DNA of 38,117 nucleotides from Candidatus Flexifilum affinis (GCA_016713325.1 JADJPJ010000057.1:1-38117), one strand, 5' to 3'; positions 28,866 to 37,501 are shown, numbered from the stretch's first letter. The notes: a model not told the origin generated them from the letters alone. A program made the numbers and translations.

Positions 28866-30005
28866 ATGTCCAAAAAAGTCTTCGTCAGTGGCAGCTTCGA
28901 TCTGCTCCACAGCGGTCATGTCGCCTTCCTGCAGGACGCCTCCCGGTATGGCGACCTGTACGTCGCCGTCGGCTCCGACGCCACCATTTTCGATCTGAAA
29001 GGGCGTGTGCCGATCAACAACGAGCGCGAGCGCCTGTACATGATGCAGTCGGTCGGCTGCGTCAAAGAAGCCTTCATCTCGTCCGGTTCGGGCTATATGG
29101 ATTTTGAGCCGGAGTTCCGTCAACTGCGCCCCGACGTCTTCGTCGTCAACGAGGATGGCGCCTCACCGGAAAAGGCTGCCCTGTGCGCCGAACTGAACGT
29201 AGAATACATCGTGCTCAAGCGCGAACCGCAGGCCGGCCTGCCCGCACGTTCCTCCACGGCCCTGCGGCGCATCAGCCTCATGCCGTACCGCATTGATCTG
29301 GCCGGGGGATGGCTGGATCAGCCGTTCGTCTCCAGGCTGTACCCTGGCACAGTCATCACCATCTCGATCCAGCCGACGCTGGATTTCAACGAGCGCAGCG
29401 GCATGGCCAGCAGCACGCGCAACGCCGCCATTGAGATCTGGGACTCGCGCCTTCCGGTGGGGCCTTATGAAAAACTGGCAAGGATCCTCTTCTGCTACGA
29501 CAACCCGCCTGGCAAGCAGACCATTTCCGGTTCGCAGGATTCAATCGGCATCGTCTACCCCGGACTGGCGCGGGCGCACTACAGCGGCGATTACTGGCCG
29601 CGCCACATCGAGCATGTGCTCGACGAGAAGATGCTTCAGTTTGTGGAACAACATCTGTGGCTGATACCGCTGGGTCCCCGGCATGATGGCTACAATCCGT
29701 TGGCCGAGCGCTTGATCACCGCCGAAGGTGCGCGCGCGCTCGCCGACGCTGCGGACCACACCTGGGCCGCGCTGCTGCGTGGCGATCTGCCGGCCTTCGG
29801 CGCCGGGATCCGCGACTCCTTCCAGGCGCAGATTGCCATGTTCCCCTACATGGTCAACGACACGATACTCGCCCTGATCGACCAGTATCGCGATCAGGCG
29901 CTTGGCTGGAAGCTTTCCGGCGCAGGCGGCGGCGGCTACCTCATCCTGGTCAGCGATCGCCCGATCGAGGGTGGTCTGCGTGTTCAGGCGCGGCGAGCCG
30001 GCTGA
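28866..30005 (+). CDS. Fusion of cytidylyltransferase-like and GHMP sugar kinase-like domains
   Basis: 379 residues from ATG 28866, with GGAG about 10 nt upstream. Residues 1-137: nucleotidyltransferase of the cytidylyltransferase superfamily, with GSFDLLHSGH (HxGH, 15-18) and RSSTALRR (about 128-135) in the place of the ISSTxxR motif. Residues 138-375: GHMP-kinase-like, with the opening PYRIDLAGGWLDQP (140-153) and the closing SGAGGGGYLIL (351-361). The expected GHMP phosphate loop (P-x3-G-L-x-S-S) is not obvious; SGSQDSIGIV (221-230) lies nearby instead. This suggests phosphorylation and nucleotide activation of a sugar in one chain, next to an fcl-like gene. HldE also combines kinase and cytidylyltransferase, but its kinase is PfkB-type. 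Overlaps the next gene by TGATG. Substrate unknown. Confidence 0.85.
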   Translation: MSKKVFVSGSFDLLHSGHVAFLQDASRYGDLYVAVGSDATIFDLKGRVPINNERERLYMMQSVGCVKEAFISSGSGYMDFEPEFRQLRPDVFVVNEDGASPEKAALCAELNVEYIVLKREPQAGLPARSSTALRRISLMPYRIDLAGGWLDQPFVSRLYPGTVITISIQPTLDFNERSGMASSTRNAAIEIWDSRLPVGPYEKLARILFCYDNPPGKQTISGSQDSIGIVYPGLARAHYSGDYWPRHIEHVLDEKMLQFVEQHLWLIPLGPRHDGYNPLAERLITAEGARALADAADHTWAALLRGDLPAFGAGIRDSFQAQIAMFPYMVNDTILALIDQYRDQALGWKLSGAGGGGYLILVSDRPIEGGLRVQARRAG

Positions 30006-30862
30006 TGGCCGCGATCCACCTTTCCGACGTGACCGCCCGACTGGGCGACTCCCTGCCTCAGGCCTTCCCATTCACCGTGCCAGTACTGCGCACCTTCGAA
30101 CGGCTGGAGCTGACCACCCCGGTCACGTTTTTCGTCGGCGAAAACGGCAGCGGCAAATCGACGCTCCTGGAGGCCATCGCCTGCGCCGTCGGATCGATCA
30201 CCGTCGGCAGCCAGAACATTCGCACCGATCCCAGCCTGGCGGATATCCGCGCCTATGCCGATCGCCTCAAGCTGGGCTGGAAGCTGAAGCGCAACAGGAA
30301 GGGGTTCTTCATGCGCGCCGAAGATTTCTTCGGCTATGTGCGCGAGCAGGAACGCATGCGCGAGGAAATGCTGCGCGACATGGCCGGCATCGATGAGGAG
30401 TACGCCGACCGGTCGGATTATGCGAAGGCCCTGGCCCGGTCGGGTTTTGCCCGCGAACTCGGCGACATGCAGCAGCGCTATGGCGACGGTCTGGATGTCG
30501 CCTCGCACGGGGAGAGCTTCTTCAAGCTCTTCCGCAGCCGCTTCATTCCCGGCGGCCTGTATCTGCTCGACGAGCCGGAAGCGCCGCTCTCGCCGCTGCG
30601 CCAGCTTACCTTCCTGAGCCTGCTCAAACAGATGGTCGACCGCGACGCGCAGTTCATCATCGTCACCCATTCGCCGATCCTGATGGCCTACCCCGGCGCG
30701 CAGATCCTCAGCTTTGACGGCGGGGCGGTCCAGCCCATCGCCTACGACCAGACCGAACACGTCAGCGTCACCCGCGGCTTTCTCAACAACCCCGACGCCT
30801 ACCTGCGCCCGCTGATGGCCGAAGAATCCGATGACGAAAACGAAGATGACCGTAATGCGTAA
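30005..30862 (+). CDS. AAA family ATPase (COG3910-like, ABC-type ATP-binding)
   Basis: 285 residues; its ATG shares a base with the preceding TGA (TGATG), so translation is coupled. Walker A GENGSGKS (45-52), a signature-like SHGES (167-171), Walker B GLYLLDEPEAPLS (D189, E190) and an H-loop THSPILM (H222). The pattern and length match predicted ATPases of COG3910, stand-alone soluble proteins of the ABC/SMC/RecF type with unknown targets. The tail is acidic (AEESDDENEDDRNA). It has no transmembrane partner. The operon with a sugar-activating fusion and a secreted peptidase is unusual; a functional link is not established. Confidence 0.9.
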   Translation: MAAIHLSDVTARLGDSLPQAFPFTVPVLRTFERLELTTPVTFFVGENGSGKSTLLEAIACAVGSITVGSQNIRTDPSLADIRAYADRLKLGWKLKRNRKGFFMRAEDFFGYVREQERMREEMLRDMAGIDEEYADRSDYAKALARSGFARELGDMQQRYGDGLDVASHGESFFKLFRSRFIPGGLYLLDEPEAPLSPLRQLTFLSLLKQMVDRDAQFIIVTHSPILMAYPGAQILSFDGGAVQPIAYDQTEHVSVTRGFLNNPDAYLRPLMAEESDDENEDDRNA

Positions 30863-30880
30863 CGAGGAAGAGGATCGCCC

Positions 30881-33055
30881 ATGAAATGGCTGCGCGTACT
30901 CCCGTTCGTCCTGTTGGTTCTGCTGTCCGTCACCGGCGCGCTGGCCGACGATCCCGCCGATGAGACGACCGACCCTGCTACCGATACGCCGACCGTCGAG
31001 GCGCTGGCCGGGGCGGTCATCCCCCCGCGCGACCGCGTCGATCTGGCGGTGCGGCTGCTCGGCCTGACCGAGATTCCGCAGCCGCCGGCCTCCCCGCCCG
31101 ACCTGCGCGTCGGCGACCGGGCGACCTTCTCCGCCACCAACACCTTCGACCGCCAGCGCATCACCATCGACGCTACGCTCGGCGCGTTGGGCGAACACGT
31201 CGCGCTGTGGGTCGAGGACGGCAGCAACGTCCGCAGCAGCGACCTGCAAGCGCTGGCCGAGTCCTTCGACACCGAGATCTACCCGAACGCCCGCGCGCTG
31301 TGGGGCAGCGAATCCATCCCCGGCGTCGATGGCGATCCGCGCGTGCACGGTCTGTTCGCTCGCAACCTGGGCGCGACCACCGCCGCCTATTTTGCCAGCG
31401 ACCACACCCTCCCCCGCGCGGTCTATCCGCCAAGTAACCAGCGCGAGATGTTCTTCTTCAACCTCGACATCATGTCTGGTGGGCTGGTCCTGCCGGTGGT
31501 GGAGAGTGTGGTCGCCCACGAATTCCAGCACATGATCCGCCAGAACCTCCAGCCCAACGAGGATACCTGGCTCAACGAGGGCATGAGTCAGTTCACCCAG
31601 TTCTTCCTCTACAACGACCTCGACGGCTCGCCCATCTACTTCCTGGCCGAGCCGAACACCCAGCTTACCGACTGGCACACCGATCCGACGCGGCGCAGCG
31701 CCAATTACGGTGCGGCCACCCTCTTCCTGATCTACTTCTACGACCGCTTCGGCATCGAGGCGGTGCAGGCGCTGAGCGCCCATCCCGCTGCCCGCGCCTG
31801 GGAGAGCGTCGACGATGTGGCGCGCGCTTATGGCGCCGAGAGTGCCGACACCCTCTTCGCCGACTGGGTGATGGCCAATCTGCTGAGCGAGCGCCGCATC
31901 GAGGCGCTGCCCGACGGCGTGCCCGTGCCTGGGTACGAGTCCCTGCCGCCGCTGATCACCCCGCTGCCAAAGCATGAGATCCTCGACGAGTCGTTCTCCG
32001 CCAAGTCCGCGCTGCCGCCCTATGCCACCGACTACTACCTGATGCCGTCGCCGTCCGGGGGCGCCCGCCTGACCATCACCCTGGAAGCGCCCGCCGAAGC
32101 CGCGCTGCTGCCCACCCTGCCCGCCGGCCACATCCTCTACAGCAACCGCGCCGATCTCAGCGACAGCCGCGCCACCCGCCGCTTCGACCTGACCGGCGTC
32201 GACTCCGCCGATCTCGACTATCGTATCTGGTACGACCTGGAGGCCGACTGGGATTACGGCTACGTCATGGCCAGCCGCGATGGAGAAACGTGGGAAGTGC
32301 TGACCACCAGCCACATGGCGACGCGCGATCCCAACGAGGTCGCCTACGGACCGGCCTATACCGGCGAGAGCCGTGGTTGGCTGAACGAGAACATCCCGCT
32401 CGATGCCTATGCCGGCGCTCCAGTCTGGCTGCGCTTCGAGATGATCACCGACGATGCCGTCAACCGCCCCGGCATGGCCGTGGACGACGTGCGGGTCGCC
32501 GCGCTCGCCTACGCCGAGGACTTCGAAACGGGGACCTCCATCGGCGCAGAAGGTTGGCTGACCGAAGGCTGGCTGCGCACCGACAACCGCCTGCCCGCGC
32601 GCTTCGTCGTCCAGACGGCCGCCATCACCCCGGACGGGGCGCTGATCACGCGCGGAGAGGCGCGCGGCGTCGGCGAATGGACCGTCGAACTCCCCCCTGA
32701 CGCGAATCGGGTCTGGATCGCCATCTCGCCCCTCGCGCCGGTGACCACCACGCCGATCGACTATCGCCTGACGGTGGAGGCGGGGAGTAGGGGCGAGGTT
32801 CGCGAACCGCCCCTCCATGCTGGAGAGCCGCGATTACCGGGCGCATCCCGATGCGCCCTACTGCACGATCACCGTGACGGCTTCTCCGCCGCCGTAGACC
32901 GCCTCGCCACCCGAGCGGGCATCCGTCACCCGCAGCGGATCGCCGGCCGCAAGCTGGATCGTCGCCCCCGGCGTCGGCGCGATGGCCCGGAAGCGCACCG
33001 TGGCCACCAGGTTCCCGCCGACCTCATCGCCCGCCTCGACGCCTGGCTGACCTGA
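30881..33055 (+). CDS. Secreted zinc metallopeptidase (HExxH, immune-inhibitor-A-like C-terminus)
   Basis: The open frame gives 724 residues; the authentic protein probably ended near residue 635 (about 32790). Signal peptide at 1-22 (cleavage after ALA). The catalytic HEFQH (213-217) with the third ligand E233 in NEGMSQF makes a gluzincin-type site; the fold around it recalls immune inhibitor A/M6-like peptidases. About 420-560 is a beta-rich MAM/InhA-like domain (WYDLEADWDYGYVMASRDG ... WLRFEMITDDAVNRPGMAVDDV). GAGGAAGAGG precedes the ATG, 18 nt after the ATPase stop (same operon). From 32786 the frame enters a REP-like unit and then antisense DNA, so the last ~90 residues look acquired. 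Extracellular proteolysis is the likely role. Confidence 0.85.
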   Translation: MKWLRVLPFVLLVLLSVTGALADDPADETTDPATDTPTVEALAGAVIPPRDRVDLAVRLLGLTEIPQPPASPPDLRVGDRATFSATNTFDRQRITIDATLGALGEHVALWVEDGSNVRSSDLQALAESFDTEIYPNARALWGSESIPGVDGDPRVHGLFARNLGATTAAYFASDHTLPRAVYPPSNQREMFFFNLDIMSGGLVLPVVESVVAHEFQHMIRQNLQPNEDTWLNEGMSQFTQFFLYNDLDGSPIYFLAEPNTQLTDWHTDPTRRSANYGAATLFLIYFYDRFGIEAVQALSAHPAARAWESVDDVARAYGAESADTLFADWVMANLLSERRIEALPDGVPVPGYESLPPLITPLPKHEILDESFSAKSALPPYATDYYLMPSPSGGARLTITLEAPAEAALLPTLPAGHILYSNRADLSDSRATRRFDLTGVDSADLDYRIWYDLEADWDYGYVMASRDGETWEVLTTSHMATRDPNEVAYGPAYTGESRGWLNENIPLDAYAGAPVWLRFEMITDDAVNRPGMAVDDVRVAALAYAEDFETGTSIGAEGWLTEGWLRTDNRLPARFVVQTAAITPDGALITRGEARGVGEWTVELPPDANRVWIAISPLAPVTTTPIDYRLTVEAGSRGEVREPPLHAGEPRLPGASRCALLHDHRDGFSAAVDRLATRAGIRHPQRIAGRKLDRRPRRRRDGPEAHRGHQVPADLIARLDAWLT
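32787..32861. repeat. REP-like pair (GTAG...CTAC) between convergent gene ends
   Basis: GTAG (32787-32790), then a GGTTCG/CGAACC palindrome (32791-32813), a 25-nt linker, GGGCGCATC/GATGCGCCC (32839-32858) and CTAC (32858-32861). The same two arm types occur in the opposite order at 34281-34336. The unit replaces the 3' end of the peptidase and supplies the TAG stop of the opposing relic. Confidence 0.75.
32858..33055 (-). pseudogene. C-terminal relic of a cohesin-like domain
   Basis: On the minus strand about 60 codons read VEAGDEVGGNLVATVRFRAIAPTPG, then GDPLRVTDARSGG and AVTVIVQ, ending at TAG 32860-32858. The GNLVATVRFRA and terminal VTV strand pattern resemble the last strands of cohesin-type domains. 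No start or N-terminal part remains; upstream sequence is a cluster of palindromes. The stop TAG is part of the CTAC/GTAG tag of the neighbouring repeat. Either a deletion left this fragment, or the remainder was displaced by repeat insertion. Confidence 0.5.
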
Positions 33056-33460
33056 CCTGTTACCCGTCGGGACGGCATTCTTGCCATCCGCAAACCCCCA
33101 ACCCACCCCCTTCGTAGGGACGAGGCCTGCCTCGTCCGCTCGTTTGACTGTCTCACCCCTGACCCGCCACCGTTCCAGCGAGGAGAATCGTCCTCGAAGA
33201 GGTTGGATTGTGGCGGCCGGATCGGTTGTAGGGACGCGCCGTTGCGCGTCCGCGGTGTCCGCGGCGTCTGCCTGCACTTCTGGTTGCGAGGGCCGCCGCG
33301 ATGGAATCTGCGCGGTCGTCTGCCCCTCAAACGCCTGCCCCATGAACGCGACGAGCGTGCGTAGGGGCGAACCGGCAGGTCGTTCGCCTTGCCGATGGCC
33401 GCCGGACCCTTCCGTTCATTCCCCGTTTGAATCCTCTATCCGTTTTCCCACTTCCAAACG
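33056..33460. repeat. Cluster of GTAG-tagged palindromes
   Basis: No gene. Three copies: GTAG (33114) with GGACGAGGC-CT-GCCTCGTCC to 33137; GTAG (33228) with GGACGCGC-CGTT-GCGCGTCC to 33251; GTAG (33361) with GGCGAAC-N9-GTTCGCC to 33388. The arms differ completely between copies, but each is self-complementary. Confidence 0.75.
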
Positions 33461-33462
33461 CG

Positions 33463-33491
33463 TTTACAGAACAATAGTTCTGATTTACACT
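33463..33491 (+). promoter_or_regulatory. Promoter with a perfect LexA-box-like operator in the spacer
   Basis: TTTACA (33463-33468), 17-bp spacer, TACACT (33486-33491). The spacer begins with GAAC-AATA-GTTC (33469-33480), part of the 16-bp palindrome CAGAACAATAGTTCTG, and then TGATT. A second partial site GAACATTTGTA follows at 33504-33514. The layout matches 18612-18641. Confidence 0.65.
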
Positions 33492-33514
33492 GAGGTGAAA
33501 GTAGAACATTTGTA

Positions 33515-33549
33515 ACAATGCCGATGTCACAGGCTGGCATCGGCATTGT
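33515..33549. other. Perfect 12-bp hairpin in the leader
   Basis: ACAATGCCGATG (33515-33526) pairs with CATCGGCATTGT (33538-33549) around an 11-nt loop, about 20 nt after the expected transcript start and 148 nt before the regulator's ATG. It may be an attenuator or remnant repeat. A purine-rich repeat unit (33572-33599) follows it. Confidence 0.6.
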
Positions 33550-33696
33550 GTGTCTCAACCGAAAGTCGAAAGGCATGAGGCATGAGAAACGAGGAAGGGC
33601 GTTTCCACAGGCGCCGCCAACTCGCCTCGTGCGACGCGTCGATTTTGGTTGGCGCACGGTCACTGTTGAGGACGGACTTGCAGAAGCGAGCGTGAT

Positions 33697-34209
33697 ATGA
33701 CCCGACATCAAGATTATCAGGGGAAGCCGGAAGCCATCCTGAGCTATTTCTACCGGGTGCAGCAGGCGCACAGAGATCCGCCTTCGCTGCGGGAGATCGG
33801 GGCGGCGGTGGGCATCTCGTCGCCGAGCGTGGTCAAACGCATGCTGGAGAAAATGGCGCGGGAGGGGCGGCTGCGGGCGCACCCCACCTGCGCGCGCCGC
33901 TACTACGCGCCCGATCCGCTGGAAGCGCCGGGGCGGGGCCGGCAGATCGATCTGGCGAAGCTGCGGGCGGAGCTCCGCGCGGCCTGCCACCTGGCCGGAG
34001 TCGATCCGGTGGAGGGGCCGGCCACCACCTACGAGGCGGTCAACGCGGCGGCGGCGGCGCGCCGCATTCGCCAGCGCCGCCAGCGCATTTTCCGCTGGTG
34101 GCAGTTCGACTGGAGCGATCCAGGCCTGTGCCGCAGCGATGTCGAGTACGAGGCGTTCTTCACCCTGTTCCGCAAATCCTGGCGCTTTCGCGGGCGGTGG
34201 GGCCGCTGA
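33697..34209 (+). CDS. Small regulator with LexA-like DNA-binding domain (second copy type)
   Basis: 170 residues from ATG 33697; no strong ribosome site. Residues about 10-62 (AILSYFYRVQQAHRDPPSLREIGAAVG, then SSPSVVKRMLEKMAREGRL) fit the LexA N-terminal winged helix, including PPSLREIG. No Ser-Lys protease domain follows; the remainder is Arg-rich and helical (AAAAARRIRQRRQRIFRWWQF). It is not LexA and does not share the second wing domain of the 18117-18566 protein, so the two are related mainly in the N-terminal domain. Its likely promoter, about 205 bp upstream, holds a perfect GAAC-N4-GTTC palindrome. Role inferred: DNA-binding regulator possibly within the SOS response. Confidence 0.8.
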   Translation: MTRHQDYQGKPEAILSYFYRVQQAHRDPPSLREIGAAVGISSPSVVKRMLEKMAREGRLRAHPTCARRYYAPDPLEAPGRGRQIDLAKLRAELRAACHLAGVDPVEGPATTYEAVNAAAAARRIRQRRQRIFRWWQFDWSDPGLCRSDVEYEAFFTLFRKSWRFRGRWGR

Positions 34210-34280
34210 GGGCGTGAGCGGGCGCTGCCCCAGGGCAATCCGAAAATCAATCAATAGGCCATCAAGGTTCATGTTGCATC

Positions 34281-34336
34281 GTAGGGGCGCATCGCGATGC
34301 GCCCGCCAGCTCGGGCGGTTCGCGAACCGCCCCTAC
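34281..34336. repeat. Complete REP-like pair (REPIN-like), 56 bp
   Basis: GTAG (34281-34284), perfect 20-bp palindrome GGGCGCATCGCGATGCGCCC (34285-34304), 8-nt linker, perfect 20-bp palindrome GGGCGGTTCGCGAACCGCCC (34313-34332), CTAC (34333-34336). Tags point inward from both ends, the defining layout of paired REPs. Confidence 0.85.
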
Positions 34337-34433
34337 AAAGCCATTACGATCATTGTCTGCCCCATCAGGAAATTTGAAGCGCTTGCCCTGGCGCTGCCCC
34401 CTACGCCCGGCATCCCTCAGTCCTCACAGTAAG

Positions 34434-34439
34434 GTATAC
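34434..34439 (+). promoter_or_regulatory. Candidate -10 element of the thioesterase gene
   Basis: TATACT 40 nt before ATG 34480; no clear -35. Confidence 0.35.
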
Positions 34440-34479
34440 TCTCCGCTGGTTCATCGACCTCATCCAGAGACAGGCAGCT

Positions 34480-35445
34480 ATGTCTGGAAAGACCTTCAAA
34501 CAAACGTTCCCGGTGCGCTCCTATGAGTGTGACTTCTATGGGCATGTCAACAATGCCAACTATCTTCGCTACATGCAGCAGGCTGCGGCCGATGCCTCCG
34601 CCGCGGCGGGCTGGGATGAAGCCCGCTATCACAGCATCGGACATCTGTGGCTGATCCGCGAAACCGACATTGAATACCTGATCCCGCTTCGTTACGGCGA
34701 TACGGTCGAGATCACGACCTGGGCGGCCGAGTTTCGGCGCGTGCGATCCACCCGCTACTACGAGCTTCGCAACGGAAGCGGCGAGGTCGTCTCGCGCGCC
34801 AAGACCGATTGGGTGTATGTCCACCGCGCCACCGGGCGGCCGGCCGCTGTGCCGCCGGAGATGATCGCGGATTTTGCCCCGCCCGATCTCTTCCCCACGG
34901 ATCTCGCCTCACCCAACGATATCACCCGGACGCTTCCCGCCGCCTTCGAGCGGAAGAAGTTCCCGGCCCCGCCGCCGCCACCGCCGGGGGTGTTTACCCA
35001 GCGACGCCTTGTCGAATGGCGCGACGTGGATCAGGAGCGGCATGTCAACAACGCGACGTATCTGAATTACCTGGAGGAAGCCGGGTTCGGGGCGACGCGC
35101 TTTTTCGGTTGGCCCATCGCGCGGATGATGGCGGAGAAGCTCGGCATCGTCGCCCGCCGCTTGCAGATTCAATATCGCCTGCCGGCCACCTTCGGCGAAG
35201 AAATCGCCATCAGCACCTTTCTATCTGAAACGCGCCGCTCGACGACCGTGCGCCATTACAGCATCACCCGCGCCGACGACGGCGTGCTGCTCGCTCAGGC
35301 GCGGGGGTTGTTCGTGTTTGTGAACCCGGAAACCGGCCGCATCACCCGCCTGCCGCCTCAGATCATGACCGATTTCGCCAGCCATATCGCGGGCAGCATC
35401 GCAAACGTCGCCGAGCTCGTCCGCCCGCCTCACACCTCGCCGTAG
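34480..35445 (+). CDS. Tandem hot-dog acyl-CoA/acyl-ACP thioesterase
   Basis: 321 residues; AGACAGG about 8 nt before ATG 34480. Two 4HBT hot-dog domains: about 6-140 with YECDFYGHVNNANYLRYM, and about 175-305 with EWRDVDQERHVNNATYLNYL. The D-x-x-x-H-V-N-N-A-x-Y-L signature is conserved in both copies (D18 and the second Asp in DVDQ are candidate catalytic residues). A Pro-rich linker (PPPPPPPG, about 164-171) joins them. Such double hot-dog proteins hydrolyse acyl-CoA or acyl-ACP thioesters; chain preference is unknown. Cytosolic. The end of the frame overlaps, on the opposite strand, the tail of a restriction-enzyme relic. Confidence 0.92.
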   Translation: MSGKTFKQTFPVRSYECDFYGHVNNANYLRYMQQAAADASAAAGWDEARYHSIGHLWLIRETDIEYLIPLRYGDTVEITTWAAEFRRVRSTRYYELRNGSGEVVSRAKTDWVYVHRATGRPAAVPPEMIADFAPPDLFPTDLASPNDITRTLPAAFERKKFPAPPPPPPGVFTQRRLVEWRDVDQERHVNNATYLNYLEEAGFGATRFFGWPIARMMAEKLGIVARRLQIQYRLPATFGEEIAISTFLSETRRSTTVRHYSITRADDGVLLAQARGLFVFVNPETGRITRLPPQIMTDFASHIAGSIANVAELVRPPHTSP

Positions 35446-35700
35446 GTACTGCGTAGCCGCCTCGATCAGGCCGATCCTCGGGGTGAGGGCGAAGGCCTGA
35501 TAGACGATCTGGTTGAGGCGGGTTTCCCGCGCGACGATCTGTGCGGTGTGAGTCGTGGCGGGCGCGCTGAATCGGCCAGGTACTTCTCCCACTCGTCGCG
35601 CTGGCTCAGCGGCATCAGTACACCTGTTTGCTGAACGGCCACAAGGGATGCGTGAACGGGCGGTGATGCCCATTCGGGATTCACCGACCCTCTGGTACGA
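35430..35700 (-). pseudogene. C-terminal relic of an Eco57I-like type IIG restriction-modification enzyme
   Basis: Minus-strand pieces in three frames give PLSQRDEWEKYLAD, then THTAQIVARETRLNQIVYQAF with LTPRIGLIEAATQY, then YGEV and a stop near 35430. Joined, they match the usual C-terminus of these enzymes (coiled segment, LNQLVY-x-L-x-LT-x-EEI-x-LIE, terminal Y-G-E-V). Two frameshifts and the absence of the methylase and nuclease body show a decayed fragment. It lies back-to-back with the thioesterase gene end. Confidence 0.6.
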
Positions 35701-36034
35701 GACGGCCATACAGCCCCGAGTTGAAACATCTTTATAATGGCATAAAATATGAAAAGGCTCAGGCAGTGCCAACACGTCAGGCGGGCTCAACCATAAGGCC
35801 CTGAAGGGTGGCGCGCATCGCGATGCGCCCGGAACGATGCGCCCGGGGCAATGTGCCCAGGAGGACGGGCCGTACGCCAGGCGCGCGGTTCACCAGACGG
35901 CCGGTTCACGAACCGCCCCTACGCGACCTGGCAGGTGGCGCTGCCCTGTGGGGTTGCCCCTGTGGGGTTGCCGCTCGTAACGCGCTTTGATAGACTAGCG
36001 GACGCTTTTTTGTCTCTGGAATTGCAGGTGCAGA
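35701..36034. repeat. Intergenic region with degenerate REP-like sequences
   Basis: No gene. GCGCATCGCGATGCGC (35813-35828) is a perfect palindrome of the GGCGCATC arm type. Around 35829-35902 are partial copies (GATGCGCCCGG, GGGGCAATGTGCCC). GGTTC-AC-GAACC (35903-35914) is followed by CTAC (35919-35922). It looks like a decayed or nested series of the same family. Confidence 0.6.
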
Positions 36035-37501
36035 ATGCTTCTAACGCTGCTGCGGCTGCTTTACTTCGCATGTGTCGCCCTGTTGATGCTGTACGCCCTT
36101 GGAGCCGGCGCCCTCCTCATCGCCTATTTCCTCCGAAGACCGGATAAACCCTCTCCTTCGCCCGAGCGGTCAACCGACCGGGCAGGGGCCGCTTCACCCA
36201 GCGCCGGACTGCCGTCGGTGTGCGTACAGCTCCCGGTGTTCAACGAGCCGTTCGTGATCGACCGGCTGATCGACGCCGCCGCCCGGCTGGATTATCCGCC
36301 GGACAGGCTGACCATTCAGGTGCTGGACGACTCGCAGGACGACACGACCGAGCGCGCAGCCGAGCGCGTCGCCACCTGGGCGGCGCACGGCATCCGCATC
36401 GAGCATATCCGGCGGGCCGACCGGAGCGGCTTCAAGGCCGGGGCGCTGGCTCACGGCGCGGCGATCTCCGATGCCGAGTTCTTCGCCGTTTTCGACGCCG
36501 ATTTCGTGCCGCCGCCCGACTTTCTGCGCCGCATCGTCCCGTTTTGAAGCTGACCCGACCGTCGGCAACGGTGCAGACCCGCTGGGGTTACCTGAATGCC
36601 GACGACAACACCCTGACCCGCGCGGTGGCGCTGGCGCCAGCCGGCCATTTCGTGGTCGAACAGGCGGCGCGCAGCAGCGCCGGCCTGGCTGATGAACTTC
36701 AACGGATCGGGCGGCGTGTGGCGGGCCGAGGGCGATCGCCAGGCCGGTGGCTGGTGTGCCGACACGCTGACCGAAGACCTCGACCTGAGCTACCGGGCGC
36801 AGTTGGCCGGCTGGCGCCTGACCTACCTGCCGGATCTGGTCGTGCCGGGCGAGATTCCCCCGCGGCTGAGTCTGTATCGCCAGCATGGGCGCGTTGGGCG
36901 CAGGGCGGCACGCAGGTGTTTACCCAGATGGTCGGCGCGATCTGGACGCACTCGGACCTGACCTCCGTTCAACGGCTGATGGCCACTGCCCATCTGGCCC
37001 AGTACCTCGTCCACGTGCTGATCATCCTGCCTGATCATCCTGACTCGCTGCTGATCGTGTTCAAGGCGCTGCCCTCCTTCAGTTTTGGGCCGTTGGGTCT
37101 GGTGAGCCTGTTTCCGGGGTGCTGATCTACGCCGCCAGCCAGCGAGCGCTCCATCCCGACTGGAGAGGGCGTCTGGCGCGCGGTTTCCCCCGCCTGGCGG
37201 TGATCGCCACCGGCATGGCCTGGTGTAATGCCCGGTCGGCGCTGCTCGGCATCGTGAAATCGGGAGGAATTCCGGCGCACGCCCAGTTCAGCAGCGCAGC
37301 CGGACGGCGGCCATCGCCACGCCGGTGTTCAGCGTCGAGCTGCTGCTGTGCCTGTATTCGGCTTTCGGCCTGTGGCTGGCGCTGCGATGGGCGCCGGGGC
37401 TGACGGCCTACTTCGTTGTTTACACCGTATCCTTCGGTATCATGACGATATGGCTATGGTGCGATAACGTCTTTTCACACCGTTGGCGTTCGCGGGTATA
37501 A
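36035..37501 (+). pseudogene. GT2 processive glycosyltransferase, multiply frameshifted
   Basis: ATG 36035 opens a membrane segment (about 5-33) and a GT-A domain with PVFNEPFVIDRL, VLDDSQDDT, GFKAGAL and the metal-binding DAD (D154, D156), then stops at 36547. The remainder is readable only by changing frame: EADPTVGN, then TVQTRWGYLN...HFVVEQAARSSAGL, then MNFNGSGGVWRAEG with TEDLDLSYRAQLAGW (36692 on), then RWAQGGTQVFTQMVGAIWTH (about 36890 on), then membrane segments and a C-terminal frame ending at TAA 37501 (SVELLLCLYSAFGLWLAL). The order DxD, TED, QxxRW-like and C-terminal TM helices is that of cellulose-synthase-like GT2 enzymes making beta-linked polysaccharide. At least six indels: decayed gene or poor consensus near a contig end. 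Confidence 0.75.

Noticed and set aside
29984..32818. 944-codon minus-strand open frame opposite the ATPase-peptidase operon
   Set aside because: The opposite strand has Walker, HExxH and signal-peptide features and proper gene spacing; this frame is an antisense artefact.
33518..33700. A 60-codon frame whose stop overlaps the regulator's start (ATGA)
   Set aside because: It begins inside a hairpin, has no ribosome site, and its middle is the dispersed purine-rich repeat (33572-33599); protein character is poor. The ATGA overlap alone is not enough.
32787..35922. CRISPR array
   Set aside because: Palindromes vary in sequence and spacing and there are no uniform spacers or cas genes.
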